Shown here in pieces: positions 34,532-34,846 of a stretch of DNA of 34,846 bases. Made by a program: the position numbers and the translations under genes. The stretch is from an uncultured Bacteroidia bacterium (lineage in GTDB: Bacteria > Bacteroidota > Bacteroidia > Bacteroidales > Prolixibacteraceae). Within the stretch, counting starts at the first letter, position 1, and each line of letters begins with the position of its first letter. The stretch is from contig CAILKW010000349.1 in the NCBI GenBank assembly GCA_903834845.1, positions 1-34,846 on the forward strand. Reading direction: 5' to 3'. The notes below the pieces were generated by a model. It saw only the letters and a program-made list of their open reading frames with translations, was not told the DNA's origin and did no database searches.

Positions 34532-34846
34532 CTATTTTTCCGTTACGCCTTTCCAGCTATCGGTGCGAAACGGGGATGCAGGCAAACCTTCCTTATTGGA
34601 GAGATTTGGTTGTGCGTCATCGTGCCAGGCGTACCGAACTGCTACTGGATTAGTAATCTCATTATTAGTAACAACGATTTTGTTTCCCTTAACTTCGGCC
34701 TTGCCGGGAAGGAATACTTTATCCTGTCCTGCAATTGTAAATTCCACTAAAGGCTTCCCATCGCAGGTGGTTAAACCGCCTCCACTGTGCTCAAAATTAA
34801 GAGTAATTTGGTTTTTATTGATGCTCATTGATTTGTAAATCGGGCC
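34532..34846 (-). CDS. Sialate O-acetylesterase, C-terminal part (cut by window end)
   Basis: The reading frame is open through the window edge; upstream of the ORF-track Met it continues as GPIYKSMSINKNQITLNF, a standard sialate O-acetylesterase sequence. The C-terminal beta-rich domain follows (GGGLTTCDGKPLVEFTIAG, GNKIVVTNNEITNPVAVRYAWHD) with the usual ending NLSNKEGLPASPFRTDSW. The catalytic SGNH part lies outside the window. The enzyme removes O-acetyl groups from sialic acid or other sugars and is usually exported. It is followed by the SASA-GH29 fusion, which suggests a shared glycan target. Confidence 0.9.
   Translation of the reverse strand, partial: GPIYKSMSINKNQITLNFEHSGGGLTTCDGKPLVEFTIAGQDKVFLPGKAEVKGNKIVVTNNEITNPVAVRYAWHDDAQPNLSNKEGLPASPFRTDSWKGVTEK

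Noticed and set aside
34218-34838. 206-aa plus-strand ORF
   Set aside because: It is antisense to the clearly recognised sialate O-acetylesterase C-terminus and has no domain; a shadow frame.

Overview
The window looks like a chromosomal piece of a Bacteroidota (Bacteroidales or Marinilabiliales-like) genome. The evidence is the gene content (DUF2851, Bacteroidota-type deoxynucleoside kinase, GH92, SASA-GH29, DUF1080, NamZ), AT-rich intergenic DNA, weak Shine-Dalgarno sites, and repeated promoter-like TAnnTTTG motifs upstream of genes. No tRNA, rRNA, CRISPR array, integrase or transposase was seen.

Region by region. (1) 1-6.1 kb, minus strand, housekeeping: rpsO, pnp and a deoxynucleoside kinase, with clear hairpin terminators after rpsO and pnp; then DUF2851 overlapping a two-TM RCK potassium channel. 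(2) 6.1-14.6 kb, envelope and peptidoglycan: a lipoprotein plus an endonuclease/exonuclease/phosphatase protein; a sodium symporter overlapping NamZ; and, divergently, a fused GH3 (NagZ-like) and serine hydrolase (AmiE-like) protein. This resembles the Bacillus ybbC/nagZ/amiE MurNAc-salvage set. (3) 14.7-19.7 kb: a small DNA-binding protein with a DUF1080 hydrolase, a Fic gene split by a one-base frameshift, and a HAD phosphatase with a GH92 alpha-mannosidase. (4) 19.7-25.6 kb, accessory: a Walker-type ATPase/PD-(D/E)XK gene, an HNH endonuclease overlapping a methyltransferase-HIT fusion, an antitoxin-like orphan, short hairpin repeats and a small RNA ligase. (5) 25.6-31.6 kb: ThuA divergent from mfd, then a second patch with a Uma2 gene, a degraded mfd fragment, a small ORF, a broken GIY-YIG gene and a large imperfect palindrome. 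(6) 31.7-34.8 kb: a secreted SASA-esterase/GH29-fucosidase fusion downstream of a sialate O-acetylesterase that runs off the window.

The most unusual signals are these. First, the HNH + methyltransferase-HIT pair overlaps by 13 bp and looks like a compact, possibly defence-related nucleic-acid module. Second, each of the two PD-(D/E)XK-fold genes (ATPase-nuclease and Uma2) is followed within 20 bp of its stop by a diverged copy of part of the gene upstream of it (the GH92 tail and an internal mfd segment). This points to a shared, undescribed way in which these cassettes arrive or are kept.
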